DNA of 64,000 nt from assembly GCF_006715395.1 (NCBI RefSeq), contig NZ_VFNC01000001.1:434001-498000 (forward strand). The letters are read 5' to 3'. This document shows, in pieces, positions 44,721 through 54,644 of the stretch. Under the pieces are notes generated by a model. The model was not told where the DNA came from. It saw nothing but the letters and a program-made list of their open reading frames with translations, and ran no database searches. Both the position numbers and the translations under genes were made by a program. This DNA comes from Streptomyces sp. SLBN-31. GTDB taxonomy: Bacteria; Actinomycetota; Actinomycetes; Streptomycetales; Streptomycetaceae. The stretch's first letter is position 1; every line of letters starts with the position of its first letter.

Positions 44721-45755
44721 CTACTTGGCGCGGTCGAAGTCGATCGCGCTGTAGGCCCGCAGCTTGCTCAGCCGGTGGTCGGAGGCGATCCGCCGGACGG
44801 TGCCCGACTTCGAGCGCATCACGATCGAGTCGGTCGTCGCGGTCTCCGACCGGTACCGCACACCCCGCAGCAGCTCCCCGTCGGTGATCCCGGTGGCGAC
44901 GAAGAACACGTTCTCCCCGGCCACCAGGTCGTCGGTCATCAGCACGCGGTCCAGGTCGTGCCCGGCGTCGATCGCCCGCGCCCGCTCCTCGTCGTCCTTG
45001 GGCCACAGCTTGCCCTGGATCGTGCCGCCGAGACACTTCACGGCGCAGGCCGAGATGATCCCCTCGGGCGTGCCGCCGATGCCCAGCAGCATGTCGACGC
45101 CGGTGCCCTCGCGCAGCGCGTAGATCGACCCGGCGACATCGCCGTCGGAGATCAGCTTGATCCGTGCCCCGGCCTCCCGGATCTCCTTGATGATCCCCTC
45201 GTGCCGCGGCCGGTCCAGGATCACCACCGTCACGTCCTCCGGGGTGGACCGCTTGGCCTTGGCCACCCGGCGGATGTTCACCGACACGGGCGCGTCGATG
45301 TCGACGAAGTCCGCCGCCTCGGGCCCGGTGACCAGCTTGTCCATGTAGAAGACGGCGGACGGGTCGAACATCGACCCGCGGTCCGCGGCCGCCAGTACGG
45401 CGATCGCGTTCGGCATGCCCTTGGCCGTCAGCGTGGTTCCGTCGATCGGGTCCACGGCGATGTCGCACTCGGGGCCGGTTCCGTCGCCGACGCGCTCCCC
45501 GTTGAAGAGCATCGGCGCCTCGTCCTTCTCGCCCTCGCCGATGACGACCACGCCGTTCATCGACACGGTGGAGACGAGGGTCCGCATGGCGCGGACGGCG
45601 GCGCCGTCGGCGCCGTTCTTGTCGCCGCGTCCGACCCAGCGGCCCGCGGCCATCGCGGCGGCTTCGGTCACCCGGACGAGCTCCAGGGCGAGGTTGCGGT
45701 CGGGGGCTTCGCTGGGAACTTCGAGCTCGGACGGCAAGTGATGATGCTCGGTCAT
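44721..45755 (-). CDS. glpX: class II fructose-1,6-bisphosphatase
   Basis: A 344-residue GlpX protein, the typical length. Metal- and substrate-binding motifs include [50 protein letters not shown] and the [16 protein letters not shown] loop. It hydrolyses fructose-1,6-bisphosphate to fructose-6-phosphate in gluconeogenesis, and is the main such enzyme in actinomycetes. It is transcribed away from a DUF4245 gene; the shared 127-nt region has a 10-bp inverted repeat that includes both likely -10 boxes. Confidence 0.96.
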   Translation of the reverse strand: MTEHHHLPSELEVPSEAPDRNLALELVRVTEAAAMAAGRWVGRGDKNGADGAAVRAMRTLVSTVSMNGVVVIGEGEKDEAPMLFNGERVGDGTGPECDIAVDPIDGTTLTAKGMPNAIAVLAAADRGSMFDPSAVFYMDKLVTGPEAADFVDIDAPVSVNIRRVAKAKRSTPEDVTVVILDRPRHEGIIKEIREAGARIKLISDGDVAGSIYALREGTGVDMLLGIGGTPEGIISACAVKCLGGTIQGKLWPKDDEERARAIDAGHDLDRVLMTDDLVAGENVFFVATGITDGELLRGVRYRSETATTDSIVMRSKSGTVRRIASDHRLSKLRAYSAIDFDRAK

Positions 45756-45807
45756 CGGAGCGCACCTTTCTGATACGACGACGGCCGGATGAGGGTTCGA
45801 CCCTCGA

Positions 45808-45879
45808 CTCTATCGTCAGTCCGACAAAATGAGCAGGGGACCCCACGGATGAGCGGACCGGGCACCTGCGACGATAGAG
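45808..45879. promoter_or_regulatory. 10-bp inverted repeat in the glpX/DUF4245 divergent promoter
   Basis: CTCTATCGTC (45808-45817) and its exact complement GACGATAGAG (45870-45879) are 52 nt apart. Each arm holds a TAGAG box facing outwards. The right arm ends 3 nt before the DUF4245 GTG, so that mRNA may be leaderless. Confidence 0.45.
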
Positions 45880-45882
45880 GAC

Positions 45883-46404
45883 GTGGCAGGTTCGAACGGC
45901 AGGCAGAAGACGGTCCGGGACATGATTCTCTCCCTGGGCCTCATCGGGATCGCGGCGGCGCTCATCTACGTCTTCATCCCCCACGACGACTCGGCTCCCG
46001 ACATCAAGCGGGTGGACTACCGCGTCGAGCTGCTCACGGCACGCCGCGCCGCGGCCTACCCGGTGGCCGCGCCCGAGGGTCTGCCCAGGACCTGGAAGGC
46101 GACGTCCGTGCGCTTCGACGGCGCGAACAACGACGCCTGGCACCTGGGCTTCCACGCCCCCGACGGTCAGTACGTGCAGATCGAGCAGTCGACTCAGAAG
46201 CCGTCGGAGTTCATCGACCAGGCCACCCAGGGCGGCAAGGCGACCAAGGCGACCCAGGACATCGACGGCCGGACCTGGACGCGCTGTACCGGCGGCCGCT
46301 ACGACGCCCTCGTGCTGCCCGGCAAGGGCTCGACGACGGTGGTCGCGGGCACCGGCTCCCTGCGGCAGCTGACCGAGATGGTGCAGGCCCTGAAGATGTC
46401 GTGA
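45883..46404 (+). CDS. DUF4245 membrane-anchored protein
   Basis: A 173-residue protein with a short basic N-terminus, one membrane helix (about residues 13-33, ILSLGLIGIAAALIYVFIPH) and an external domain. The domain has VDYRVELLTARRAAAYPVAA and LPRTWKATSVRFDGANNDAW, typical of DUF4245, which is restricted to actinobacteria and unassigned. The GTG start is followed by high-GC3 codons. It is divergent from glpX and ends at a perfect bidirectional terminator. Confidence 0.87.
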   Translation: MAGSNGRQKTVRDMILSLGLIGIAAALIYVFIPHDDSAPDIKRVDYRVELLTARRAAAYPVAAPEGLPRTWKATSVRFDGANNDAWHLGFHAPDGQYVQIEQSTQKPSEFIDQATQGGKATKATQDIDGRTWTRCTGGRYDALVLPGKGSTTVVAGTGSLRQLTEMVQALKMS

Positions 46405-46415
46405 CCGGAACACCC

Positions 46416-46464
46416 GCATGCGAAGAGGCCCCCGACGGTGATCGCCGGGGGCCTCTTCGCATGC
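46416..46464. terminator. bidirectional terminator
   Basis: A perfect 19-bp stem starting GCATGCGAAGAGGCCCCCG with an 11-nt loop between the convergent DUF4245 and nitroreductase genes. Confidence 0.92.
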
Positions 46465-46473
46465 GGGGTTCGC

Positions 46474-47064
46474 TCAGACCGTGGTGACGACCTGCTCGTA
46501 GTCCAGGCGCGGGGAGCGCGGGAACCAGGCGTCCTCGCCCGGCTTGCCGATGTTGACGACCATCAGGGGGGTGTGGTCGTCGTCCAGGAACTCCTTGCGG
46601 ACGCCCTCGAAGTCGAGGCCGGTCATCGGGCCGGCGGCGAGACCGGCGGCACGGACGCCGATGATGAAGTAGGCGGCCTGCAGGGCGGCGTTCAGCGCGG
46701 CGTTCTTCTCGCGGGCCTCACGGCTGCCGGCGAAGAGGTCCTTGGCCTGCGGGAAGTGCGGGAAGAGGTGCGGCAGCTCCTCGTGGAACTCGTTGTCCGC
46801 GGAGAGGATCGCGACCAGCGGGGCGGCGGCGGTCTTCTTCTGGTTGCCCTCGGCCAGGTGCTGCACCAGACGCTCACGCGCCTCGGGGGAGCGGACCAGC
46901 GTGACGCGCAGCGGCGACTGGTTCATTGAGGTCGGGCCGTACTTGACCAGGTCGTAGATCGCCTGCACCTGCTCGTCCGTCACCGGCTCGTCGGTGAAGG
47001 TGTTCGCGGTGCGGGCCTCACGGAACAGCAGGTCCTGGGCGGCGGGGTCGAGCACGAGAGACAT
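46474..47064 (-). CDS. nitroreductase family protein (malonic semialdehyde reductase RutE-like)
   Basis: A 196-residue flavoprotein of the nitroreductase fold. It has FREARTANTFTDEPVTDEQV, YGPTSMNQSPLRVTLVRSPE, the AYFIIGVRAAGLAAGPMTGL active-site region and LDYEQVVTTV at the end. The PMTGLDFEGVRKEFLDD pattern resembles RutE/HadB-type 3-hydroxypropionic dehydrogenases. It uses FMN and NAD(P)H. ATG 47064 was taken as start (MSLVLDPAAQDLLF) rather than the open frame to 47154. No rut genes lie nearby, so the physiological substrate is uncertain. Confidence 0.88.
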   Translation of the reverse strand: MSLVLDPAAQDLLFREARTANTFTDEPVTDEQVQAIYDLVKYGPTSMNQSPLRVTLVRSPEARERLVQHLAEGNQKKTAAAPLVAILSADNEFHEELPHLFPHFPQAKDLFAGSREAREKNAALNAALQAAYFIIGVRAAGLAAGPMTGLDFEGVRKEFLDDDHTPLMVVNIGKPGEDAWFPRSPRLDYEQVVTTV

Positions 47065-47210
47065 GCGGGATCTTCCTCGGGGTGACGTTCGATCCGTACC
47101 GGACCGCGGTCCGGATCGGCTGACGACACCGAAGGTACGCCAAGGGAGGTTCAAGTTTCAACGAATGTGAGGGCGTGGTGATCCGCTTCACAGCAGAACG
47201 GCTCGCGCCC

Positions 47211-47456
47211 CTATGCGTCGTCCTCCCGGACGTCGTCCCCGTCCGGCTCTTGCTCCTCGGCCAGAGCGGCGTCCAGGCGGGCCCGAGCGCCGTCCAGCCA
47301 GCGCCGGCACACCTTGGCCAGCTCCTCGCCGCGCTCCCACAGGGCCAGCGACTCCTCCAGCGTCGTGCCGCCCGCCTCCAGCCGCCGTACGACCTCGATC
47401 AGTTCGTCCCGCGCCTGCTCGTACCCGAGCGCCTCTTCCGCCACCTTGCTGGTCAT
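47211..47456 (-). CDS. xseB: exodeoxyribonuclease VII small subunit
   Basis: An 81-residue helical protein with the XseB pattern: [20 protein letters not shown] then [20 protein letters not shown], followed by an acidic tail. It binds XseA to form ExoVII, which cuts single-stranded DNA to oligonucleotides. It lies 9 nt after xseA on the same strand, so both are made together. Confidence 0.94.
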   Translation of the reverse strand: MTSKVAEEALGYEQARDELIEVVRRLEAGGTTLEESLALWERGEELAKVCRRWLDGARARLDAALAEEQEPDGDDVREDDA

Positions 47457-47465
47457 CCACCCACC

Positions 47466-48674
47466 CTATGTGTCGACTCGGACAACGAACTCGCCCTCGC
47501 TGACCCGCGCCCGCAGCGTCTCGTCCGCCGCGACCTCGTCCGGATCCCGCACCACGTGCCCGTCGGCCTTCTGCAGCACCGCGTACCCGCGCTTGAGGGT
47601 GGCGGCGGGGGAGAGGGCCACCACGCGTGCGTGCGTGTGCGTGAGCTCGGAGTCGGCACGGTCGAGAAGGTGACCGAGGGTCCGGCGCGAGCGCTCCACC
47701 AGCGAGGTCACGTGGTCGGCCCGCTCGTCGACCATCCGGTGCGGATCCTGTATCGCGGGCCGGGCGAGGGCGTGCGCGAGCCCGCGCTCCTCCCGCTCCA
47801 CCAGGGCCCGCGCACAACGCCGGGCCCGGTCCCGCAGCATCCGCACCCGCTCGTACTCCTCGCCCACGTCCGGGACGACCTTCTTGGCGGCGTCCGTCGG
47901 TGTGGAGGCACGCAGGTCGGCCACGTGATCGAGGAGGGGATTGTCCGGCTCGTGCCCGATGGCCGACACCACGGGCGTACGGCACTGCGCGACCGCGCGC
48001 ACCAGTTGCTCGTCGGAGAACGGCAGCAGGTCCTCCACGCTGCCGCCCCCTCGGGCGACGATGATCACGTCCACGTCCGCCAGCTCGTCGAGCTCCTTCA
48101 CGGCCTGCACCACCTGCGGGACGGCGTGCACGCCCTGCACCGCGACGTTGCGCACCTCGAAGCGGACGGCGGGCCAGCGGTGCCGGGCGTTCTCCAGCAC
48201 GTCCCGCTCCGCCGCGGAGGCCCGCCCGCACACCAGCCCGATCAGCTGTGGCAGGAACGGCAGCGGCTTCTTGCGCTCCGCCGAGAACAGCCCCTCGGCG
48301 GCCAGCGCCTTCTTCAACCGCTCCAGCCGCGCGAGCAGCTCACCGACACCCACGGGCCTTATCTCGGTGGCCCGCAGGGAGAGCTGGCCGCGCGGGGCGT
48401 ACCACTCCGGCTTGGCCTGCACGACGACCCGCGCGCCCTCGCCGACCACGTCGGCGACGGCGTCGAACACCTGCCGGTAGCAGGTCACGCCGATCGAGAT
48501 GTCGTACGACGGATCGCGCAGGGTCAGGAATACCACTCCGGCCCCGGGCCGCCGCGACAGCTGCGTGATCTGCCCCTCGACCCAGACCGCCCCCAACCGG
48601 TCGATCCACCCCCCGATGAGCCGCGAGACCTCACCGACGGGCACGGGCGCTTCGGCGGACGTGTTGAGAGCCAT
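47466..48674 (-). CDS. xseA: exodeoxyribonuclease VII large subunit
   Basis: A 402-residue large subunit. An N-terminal OB-fold (about 15-110) includes [20 protein letters not shown]. The catalytic domain (about 130-400) has [40 protein letters not shown] and [20 protein letters not shown]. The first normally conserved G(V)ITS motif is altered (VCGRAS). It is divergent from ispH, with 85 nt between the start codons. Confidence 0.95.
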   Translation of the reverse strand: MALNTSAEAPVPVGEVSRLIGGWIDRLGAVWVEGQITQLSRRPGAGVVFLTLRDPSYDISIGVTCYRQVFDAVADVVGEGARVVVQAKPEWYAPRGQLSLRATEIRPVGVGELLARLERLKKALAAEGLFSAERKKPLPFLPQLIGLVCGRASAAERDVLENARHRWPAVRFEVRNVAVQGVHAVPQVVQAVKELDELADVDVIIVARGGGSVEDLLPFSDEQLVRAVAQCRTPVVSAIGHEPDNPLLDHVADLRASTPTDAAKKVVPDVGEEYERVRMLRDRARRCARALVEREERGLAHALARPAIQDPHRMVDERADHVTSLVERSRRTLGHLLDRADSELTHTHARVVALSPAATLKRGYAVLQKADGHVVRDPDEVAADETLRARVSEGEFVVRVDT

Positions 48675-48759
48675 GCGGCGAGGGTAACGGCCCGCTCCGA
48701 CAACGCGGGGCCGGCGGACGCGATCTTCAGGCCCCCGGGTGTGGCCCTACGATGGACGC

Positions 48760-49761
48760 ATGACTGCTTCGCCTGGCCGCCGTGTCCTGCTCGCCGCTCC
48801 CCGTGGCTACTGCGCGGGTGTGGACCGCGCCGTGATCGCCGTCGAGAAAGCCCTCGAGCAGTACGGGGCTCCGATCTACGTCCGCCACGAGATCGTCCAC
48901 AACAAGTACGTCGTGCAGACCCTGGAGAAGAAGGGCGCGATCTTCGTCGAGCGGACCGAGGAGGTCCCGGAGGGGAACATCGTGATGTTCTCCGCGCACG
49001 GCGTCGCCCCCGTCGTCCACGAGGAGGCCGAGCGTGGCAGGCTCGCCACCATCGACGCCACCTGCCCGCTGGTGACCAAGGTCCACAAGGAAGCCGTCCG
49101 CTTCGCCAATGAGGACTACGACATCCTCCTGATCGGGCACGAGGGTCACGAGGAGGTCATCGGCACCTCCGGCGAGGCCCCCGACCACATCACCCTGGTC
49201 GACGGCCCCGGCGACGTCGCCAAGGTCGAGGTCCGCGACCCCGCCAAGGTCGTGTGGCTGTCCCAGACCACGCTCTCCGTCGACGAGACCATGGAGACCG
49301 TCGACGCGCTGAAGGAGAAGTTCCCGCAGCTGATCTCCCCGCCCAGCGACGACATCTGCTACGCCACCCAGAACCGCCAGCTCGCGGTCAAGCAGATGGG
49401 CGCCGAGGCGGACCTGGTCATCGTGGTCGGCTCCCGCAACTCCTCCAACTCCAAGCGCCTGGTCGAGGTCGCCAAGCTGGCCGGCGCCCGCGCGGCGTAC
49501 CTCGTGGACTTCGCCGACGAGATCGACGAGGCCTGGCTGGAGGGCGTGACCACGGTCGGCGTCACCTCCGGCGCCTCCGTCCCCGAGGTCCTCGTCGAGC
49601 AGGTCCTGGAGTGGCTGTCGCAGCGCGGCTTCGAGGACGTGGAGATCGTCAAGGCGGCCGAGGAGTCCATCACCTTCTCGCTGCCCAAGGAACTCCGCCG
49701 CGACCTGCGCGAAGAGGCCGCGGCCCTGATCGCCGAGCGTACGGGCACCTCGGCCGAGTGA
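48760..49761 (+). CDS. ispH: 4-hydroxy-3-methylbut-2-enyl diphosphate reductase
   Basis: A 333-residue IspH/LytB protein. The three cluster-binding Cys lie in [25 protein letters not shown] and [21 protein letters not shown] and [14 protein letters not shown] are further signatures. It makes IPP and DMAPP as the last step of the MEP pathway, feeding among others the uppS reaction elsewhere in the window. The frame opens at 48739, but ATG 48760 matches known starts. It is divergent from xseA. Confidence 0.96.
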   Translation: MTASPGRRVLLAAPRGYCAGVDRAVIAVEKALEQYGAPIYVRHEIVHNKYVVQTLEKKGAIFVERTEEVPEGNIVMFSAHGVAPVVHEEAERGRLATIDATCPLVTKVHKEAVRFANEDYDILLIGHEGHEEVIGTSGEAPDHITLVDGPGDVAKVEVRDPAKVVWLSQTTLSVDETMETVDALKEKFPQLISPPSDDICYATQNRQLAVKQMGAEADLVIVVGSRNSSNSKRLVEVAKLAGARAAYLVDFADEIDEAWLEGVTTVGVTSGASVPEVLVEQVLEWLSQRGFEDVEIVKAAEESITFSLPKELRRDLREEAAALIAERTGTSAE

Positions 49762-49790
49762 CTGTCAGTCGTTCGTCGTAACGTAGAGCC

Positions 49791-50540
49791 ATGCAGATCT
49801 TCGGTGTGGACATCGGCGGTTCCGGGATCAAGGGCGCCCCTGTGGATCTCGACAGGGGCGACCTGGCCGAGGAGCGCCACAAGGTGCTCACCCCCGTCCC
49901 GGCGACGCCCGACGGCGTGGCCGACGGGGTCAAGCAGGTCGTGGAGCACTTCGGCTGGACCGGCCCGGTCGGTCTGACCTTCCCGGGCGTGGTCACGGAC
50001 AGCTCGACGATCCGTACGGCGGCCAACGTCGACAAGAGCTGGATCGACACGGACGCGCGCGCGTTGTTCAGCGAACGCCTGGGCGGCCTGCCGGTGACGG
50101 TGGTCAACGACGCGGACGCGGCGGGCGTCGCCGAGATGCACTTCGGCGCCGGAAAGGACCGCAGGGGCACCGTCATCCTGCTCACCTTCGGCACGGGCAT
50201 CGGCAGCGCGCTCTTCGTCGACGGCGTCCTGGTCCCCAACACCGAGCTGGGCCACCTCGAGCTGCACGGCCACGACGCGGAGAAGCGCGCCTCCAGCAAG
50301 GCCAAGGACGACGGCGACCTGACCTGGGAGCACTGGGCGCACCGGGTCCAGAAGTACCTCGCCCACGTCGAGATGCTCTTCTCGCCGGACCTGTTCATCA
50401 TCGGCGGCGGTGTCAGCCGCAAGTCCGCGAAGTTCCTGCACTTCATCGAGGGCATCAAGGCGGAGGTCGTCCCGGCGCAGCTGCAGAACAACGCGGGAAT
50501 CGTGGGGGCGGCGATGAGGGCGGTCACGGAGCCCCACTAG
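49791..50540 (+). CDS. ppgK: polyphosphate glucokinase
   Basis: A 249-residue ROK-type glucokinase. It has the phosphate-binding [17 protein letters not shown], the glucose-binding [49 protein letters not shown], and a C-terminal [14 protein letters not shown]. This actinobacterial enzyme phosphorylates glucose with polyphosphate or ATP. It starts 29 nt after ispH on the same strand, with a CGTAACGTAGAG stretch before the ATG. Confidence 0.95.
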   Translation: MQIFGVDIGGSGIKGAPVDLDRGDLAEERHKVLTPVPATPDGVADGVKQVVEHFGWTGPVGLTFPGVVTDSSTIRTAANVDKSWIDTDARALFSERLGGLPVTVVNDADAAGVAEMHFGAGKDRRGTVILLTFGTGIGSALFVDGVLVPNTELGHLELHGHDAEKRASSKAKDDGDLTWEHWAHRVQKYLAHVEMLFSPDLFIIGGGVSRKSAKFLHFIEGIKAEVVPAQLQNNAGIVGAAMRAVTEPH

Positions 50541-50562
50541 GCCCGGGAAGGGCAGGCGCCGG

Positions 50563-51156
50563 TCAGCGGTAGGGGTCGCTCCGGCGCCGGACGGCCTGAC
50601 GGCGCATCAGGGCGATCTGCCGCACGGTCACGATCAGTCCGGCGATGAGTGTCCCTCCGTACAGCCATCCCGCCTGCGTGGCGAGCGCCGTCACCAGGCC
50701 CATGAGCCGGCCCAGCATCCCGCCGCTGCTGTCGGCGACGGGGAGCAGACCCACCGCGAAGGCGATGGGCACGACGACGGGGGCGGTCACCAGGTCGCCC
50801 TTGCGCACCCAGGCCGCGGTCAGCACGCACACCGGCAGGAACAGCACGCCGTACACCGTCAGCGAGCCGCCGAGGAGCAGGTCGTCGAGGCAGCCGAGGA
50901 CGAACATCACGGCCCCGCAGAAGAGGCCGCCGCCCAGCCCGGTCAGCCGCGGGTTGGGCAGCTGCCGTGCCCTCACCGTCAGGGGGGCGCGGGGCTGCCG
51001 TACCCCCGCGGGGCGGGCGGCCGGGCGTTTCTGCGCGGGGCGCGGCGCAGGTCGCGCACCGCCGTCCGCGGCGCCGCCGCGGGCCGCCTGCGGGGGCAGC
51101 GGGGGCGTACCTCGTCGCGTGCCGTCGTGCGGGGGGCGCGTCCTGTGTTGCTCCAC
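50563..51156 (-). CDS. DUF6542-type membrane protein
   Basis: A 197-residue protein. The first 60 residues are Pro/Arg/Ala-rich and disordered. The following region has four hydrophobic helices (about 72-175: LTGLGGGLFCGAVMFVLGCL, LTVYGVLFLPVCVLTAAWV and others) as in the actinobacterial DUF6542 family. The end is basic (RRQAVRRRSDPYR). Function unknown. It is convergent with ppgK and divergent from ychF. Confidence 0.8.
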   Translation of the reverse strand: MEQHRTRPPHDGTRRGTPPLPPQAARGGAADGGARPAPRPAQKRPAARPAGVRQPRAPLTVRARQLPNPRLTGLGGGLFCGAVMFVLGCLDDLLLGGSLTVYGVLFLPVCVLTAAWVRKGDLVTAPVVVPIAFAVGLLPVADSSGGMLGRLMGLVTALATQAGWLYGGTLIAGLIVTVRQIALMRRQAVRRRSDPYR

Positions 51157-51324
51157 CCGACCAACTTAGGTCTGTTTATGTGTCGAATCGCCCCTGGGAC
51201 ACGCCGTAGGAAAGACCTTGGCCATGCGTTCGATCGGTAGCCGGGGCGCGGTTCGGCACGCCGTAGACTGGTGGATCGGCCCAGCCCCTCCAGTCCTCTC
51301 CTCTCACGTACGGGAAGTCGCAAC

Positions 51325-52413
<1,089 letters not shown>

Positions 52414-52422
52414 TCACGGCGG

Positions 52423-52448
52423 GGACCGGGCTTGTGCGGGCCCGGTCC
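52423..52448. terminator. terminator after ychF
   Basis: A 9-bp stem GGACCGGGC with GCCCGGTCC and an 8-nt loop, followed by TTCGT, 9 nt past the ychF stop and before the convergent Uma2 gene. Confidence 0.7.
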
Positions 52449-52465
52449 TTCGTGCGCTCGCCGGC

Positions 52466-53044
52466 TCAGGTGCGGGGCGGGGTGAGCTTGTCCAGGTCGA
52501 GGCTGATCTCGAAGGGTACGGGTCGTTCGAGGGTGCCCCGGAAGATGCCCGCGGGCGCGTAGACGCCGGTCGGTTCGTCGAGTTCGTAGACGTGGACGAC
52601 GGGGGCTCCGTCCTCGTCCTCGATGCACCAGTAGTGCGGGATGCCGGCCTGCGCGTACTTGCGCAGCTTCACCGTGCGGTCGCGGTGGGCGGACTCGGGT
52701 GAGACGACCTCGACGACGAGCTGCACCTCGTCCGGCGCGAACCAGGTACGGTCCGCGTCGTAGCCGGCCGTCGTCAGCAGCAGGTCCGGCTCGGGCCGGT
52801 TTCGCTCGTCGAGCTTTATGGTCATCTCGCGGCCGACCCTGACATCGCCGGGCGCCTGCTCCATGAGAGCGACGGTGAGCATGGTGACGAGGTGGCCGTG
52901 CCACCACCTCTGGGGCGACATCATGAAAACGAGTGCTCCGTCGATGAGCTCGGTGTGGCGAGGTGCCTCGGGGAGGCGGTCCAGGTCCTCCGCGAACCAG
53001 CCTTCCTCGCGCGGCGGGCGCATCCAGTCGGGCAGTGCGGTCAT
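52466..53044 (-). CDS. Uma2 family endonuclease-like protein (DUF820)
   Basis: A 192-residue protein with the Uma2 PD-(D/E)XK-like core: LIDGALVFMMSPQRWWHGHL, RPEPDLLLTTAGYD, LVVEVVSPESAHRDRTVKLR and KYAQAGIPHYWCIEDED. Acidic residues and Lys are in the expected order (E...D...EVV...K). Such proteins are abundant in Streptomyces and their biological role is unclear. It lies 64 nt downstream of, and on the same strand as, the M14 gene and its peptide. Codon use is normal. Confidence 0.88.
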   Translation of the reverse strand: MTALPDWMRPPREEGWFAEDLDRLPEAPRHTELIDGALVFMMSPQRWWHGHLVTMLTVALMEQAPGDVRVGREMTIKLDERNRPEPDLLLTTAGYDADRTWFAPDEVQLVVEVVSPESAHRDRTVKLRKYAQAGIPHYWCIEDEDGAPVVHVYELDEPTGVYAPAGIFRGTLERPVPFEISLDLDKLTPPRT

Positions 53045-53108
53045 GGCTCAACGGTAGCGACTCGGCGAGGGCCGAGCCACGAGATCATCGACGGTGTGAT
53101 CGAGCCGG

Positions 53109-54422
53109 TCACCCCAGAGCGGCCTCGGCCGCCGCCAATACCGTGCGGGTCTGGTGGGCGATCTGGTGGTGGACGGGAACCCAGCGCAGGCGCAGGGACT
53201 TCTCGAAGTCCGCGCACCAGCTGGTGAACAGGTCGTCCAGGTCGCGGTACAGACCGGGGGCGGCGGGGTCGTCCGCCGTCTCCAGCAGGCGCAGCAGGAG
53301 ACCCGCGGCCCGCAGGGGCTGCCGGCGGGCCACGATGTCGAGGGCCGAGACCTGGGCGCGGGTCGGCGCGGGTCGCTCGTCCTCGGCCGCCTGCCGGGCC
53401 AGTGGCTGCCAGGACTCGGCGACCAGGTCGTAGAGGCCGTCGGCCATCCACTCCAGCACCCGTCGCGGCGCGCTGTCCCGGGGCGGGGGCAGGAAGGCGC
53501 GTGCCTTGTCGAGGACCGTGGTCACCTGCCGGCCGCCGTCCCGGACCAGGCCGGCCAGATCGCGCAGTGCGGTGGCGGCCTCCGGATGGGGCGCGGAGTC
53601 GTCGGCCAGGTCGCTCGCCCACATGGGCACTTCGATGATCGCGGTGAGGCCGCCGTGACGCTGGGGCGCGCACCAGGTGGACAGCCCGATGTTCTCGGAG
53701 CCGGCCGCCAGCCGGGCGGTGCTGTCCGGCGGGGGCAGGACATGGATCCCGGGGCTCGGGTTCTCCCAGTACAGGGCGTCGAAGGTGCCGAGCTGGACGG
53801 GGATGCCGAGGTCCGCGGCCGACGCCTGGAAGGGCGCGGCGAGTTCGGGCAGATCCCGGGTCAACTGCACCCAGCTGCCGCCCGCTTCGACACTGTGCAG
53901 GGAGCACTGCAGAACCGGACGCAGTTCGTCGATCACCGTGAACAGTGCCTGGCTCTCCGGGAGTTGACGCGCCAGGATCGGTGCCCACTCCGGCTGTTCG
54001 GCCGCGACCGGGCGGTAGGCGGCACGGTAGTAGCCCGCCAGGGAGTGGTCGGGGCCGGCCGTCGCCTCTTCGATTCCCCGGCTCAGTGCCGCACCGTCCG
54101 GGTCCAGGCACAGCACGATGTCCCAGGTCACGCGGGAGAGATCGGTCGCCACGCCCGGTCCGTCGCCGCGTGCCAGCCGCTCCGCCAGGGCGAGCGCGGT
54201 GGCGGGGCCCACGGGTTCGTCGGGGTGCGGCCCGGCGACGACCAACACATGGCGCGGCCCGCGTCCCAGGGACAGCATCGTCATCGGGCGGCCCGCACGG
54301 GACGTACCGATCCGGCGCAGCCGGCCGACGGCACCGGGGAACCGGGACACCAACCGCCGCGCCGAGTCGGTGACTTCCTCGACCGTCGGATAACGGTCCG
54401 CGACCGTCGGGGAACGGTCCAT
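53109..54422 (-). CDS. M14-family zinc carboxypeptidase, partner of a small peptide gene
   Basis: A 437-residue metallopeptidase of the M14 fold, with no signal peptide, so cytoplasmic. The zinc motif HxxE is in VVAGPHPDEPVG; the third zinc ligand is probably the His of QCSLHSVEAGGSW; and the catalytic Glu is in LTAIIEVPMWASDL. ATG 54422 was chosen: it lies 13 nt after the stop of the 25-codon peptide gene, whereas a start at 54455 would overlap it. The close coupling suggests that the enzyme trims or matures this peptide, most simply from its C-terminus (inference). A stand-alone catabolic role cannot be excluded. Confidence 0.85.
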   Translation of the reverse strand: MDRSPTVADRYPTVEEVTDSARRLVSRFPGAVGRLRRIGTSRAGRPMTMLSLGRGPRHVLVVAGPHPDEPVGPATALALAERLARGDGPGVATDLSRVTWDIVLCLDPDGAALSRGIEEATAGPDHSLAGYYRAAYRPVAAEQPEWAPILARQLPESQALFTVIDELRPVLQCSLHSVEAGGSWVQLTRDLPELAAPFQASAADLGIPVQLGTFDALYWENPSPGIHVLPPPDSTARLAAGSENIGLSTWCAPQRHGGLTAIIEVPMWASDLADDSAPHPEAATALRDLAGLVRDGGRQVTTVLDKARAFLPPPRDSAPRRVLEWMADGLYDLVAESWQPLARQAAEDERPAPTRAQVSALDIVARRQPLRAAGLLLRLLETADDPAAPGLYRDLDDLFTSWCADFEKSLRLRWVPVHHQIAHQTRTVLAAAEAALG

Positions 54423-54435
54423 CGTCCGCGTCCGG

Positions 54436-54513
54436 TCAGGCGCCGCCGTTGCCACCGGACTCGCCGGTGGTCTCCTTCTTGTCCAGCGGGCGGATCTCGA
54501 TCTTGTTCGGCAT
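54436..54513 (-). CDS. 25-residue RiPP precursor-like peptide
   Basis: A short gene with every sign of being real: ATG 54513, a perfect AGGAGG (54521-54526) 7 nt upstream, G/C in the third position of 24 of 25 codons, and a TTGACA-type promoter further upstream. The peptide starts MPNKIEIRPLDKK, a charged leader-like part, and ends TGESGGNGGA, a Gly-rich core-like tail. It is followed after 13 nt by the M14 peptidase gene and faces an E1/ThiF gene. This organisation matches RiPP precursors. The peptide has no Cys and only three Ser/Thr besides the core Ser, so lanthipeptide or azole chemistry is unlikely. No known family is recognised. Confidence 0.8.
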   Translation of the reverse strand: MPNKIEIRPLDKKETTGESGGNGGA

Positions 54514-54567
54514 GCCGTGTCCTCCTGACGATGGCTGCGGCCTGCGGTGGTCCGACGTGCTCTTGCC

Positions 54568-54620
54568 AGAGTTGGTCAGTCGGACGATTGTTGTCAATGT
54601 CCGTTGTCCAGCGGTGAGTT
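54568..54620. promoter_or_regulatory. divergent promoters with overlapping -35 boxes (peptide and ThiF genes)
   Basis: Minus strand: TTGACA (54597-54592), 18-nt spacer, AACTCT (54573-54568), giving a leader of about 48 nt to the peptide gene. Plus strand: TTGTCA (54591-54596), 18-nt spacer, TGAGTT (54615-54620), giving a 12-25 nt leader to the E1 gene. The -35 hexamers occupy the same bases, so the two directions would be mutually linked. The minus promoter is the stronger match. Confidence 0.5.
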
Positions 54621-54644
54621 GGGGCCGACGAGATTGGCGTGAAG

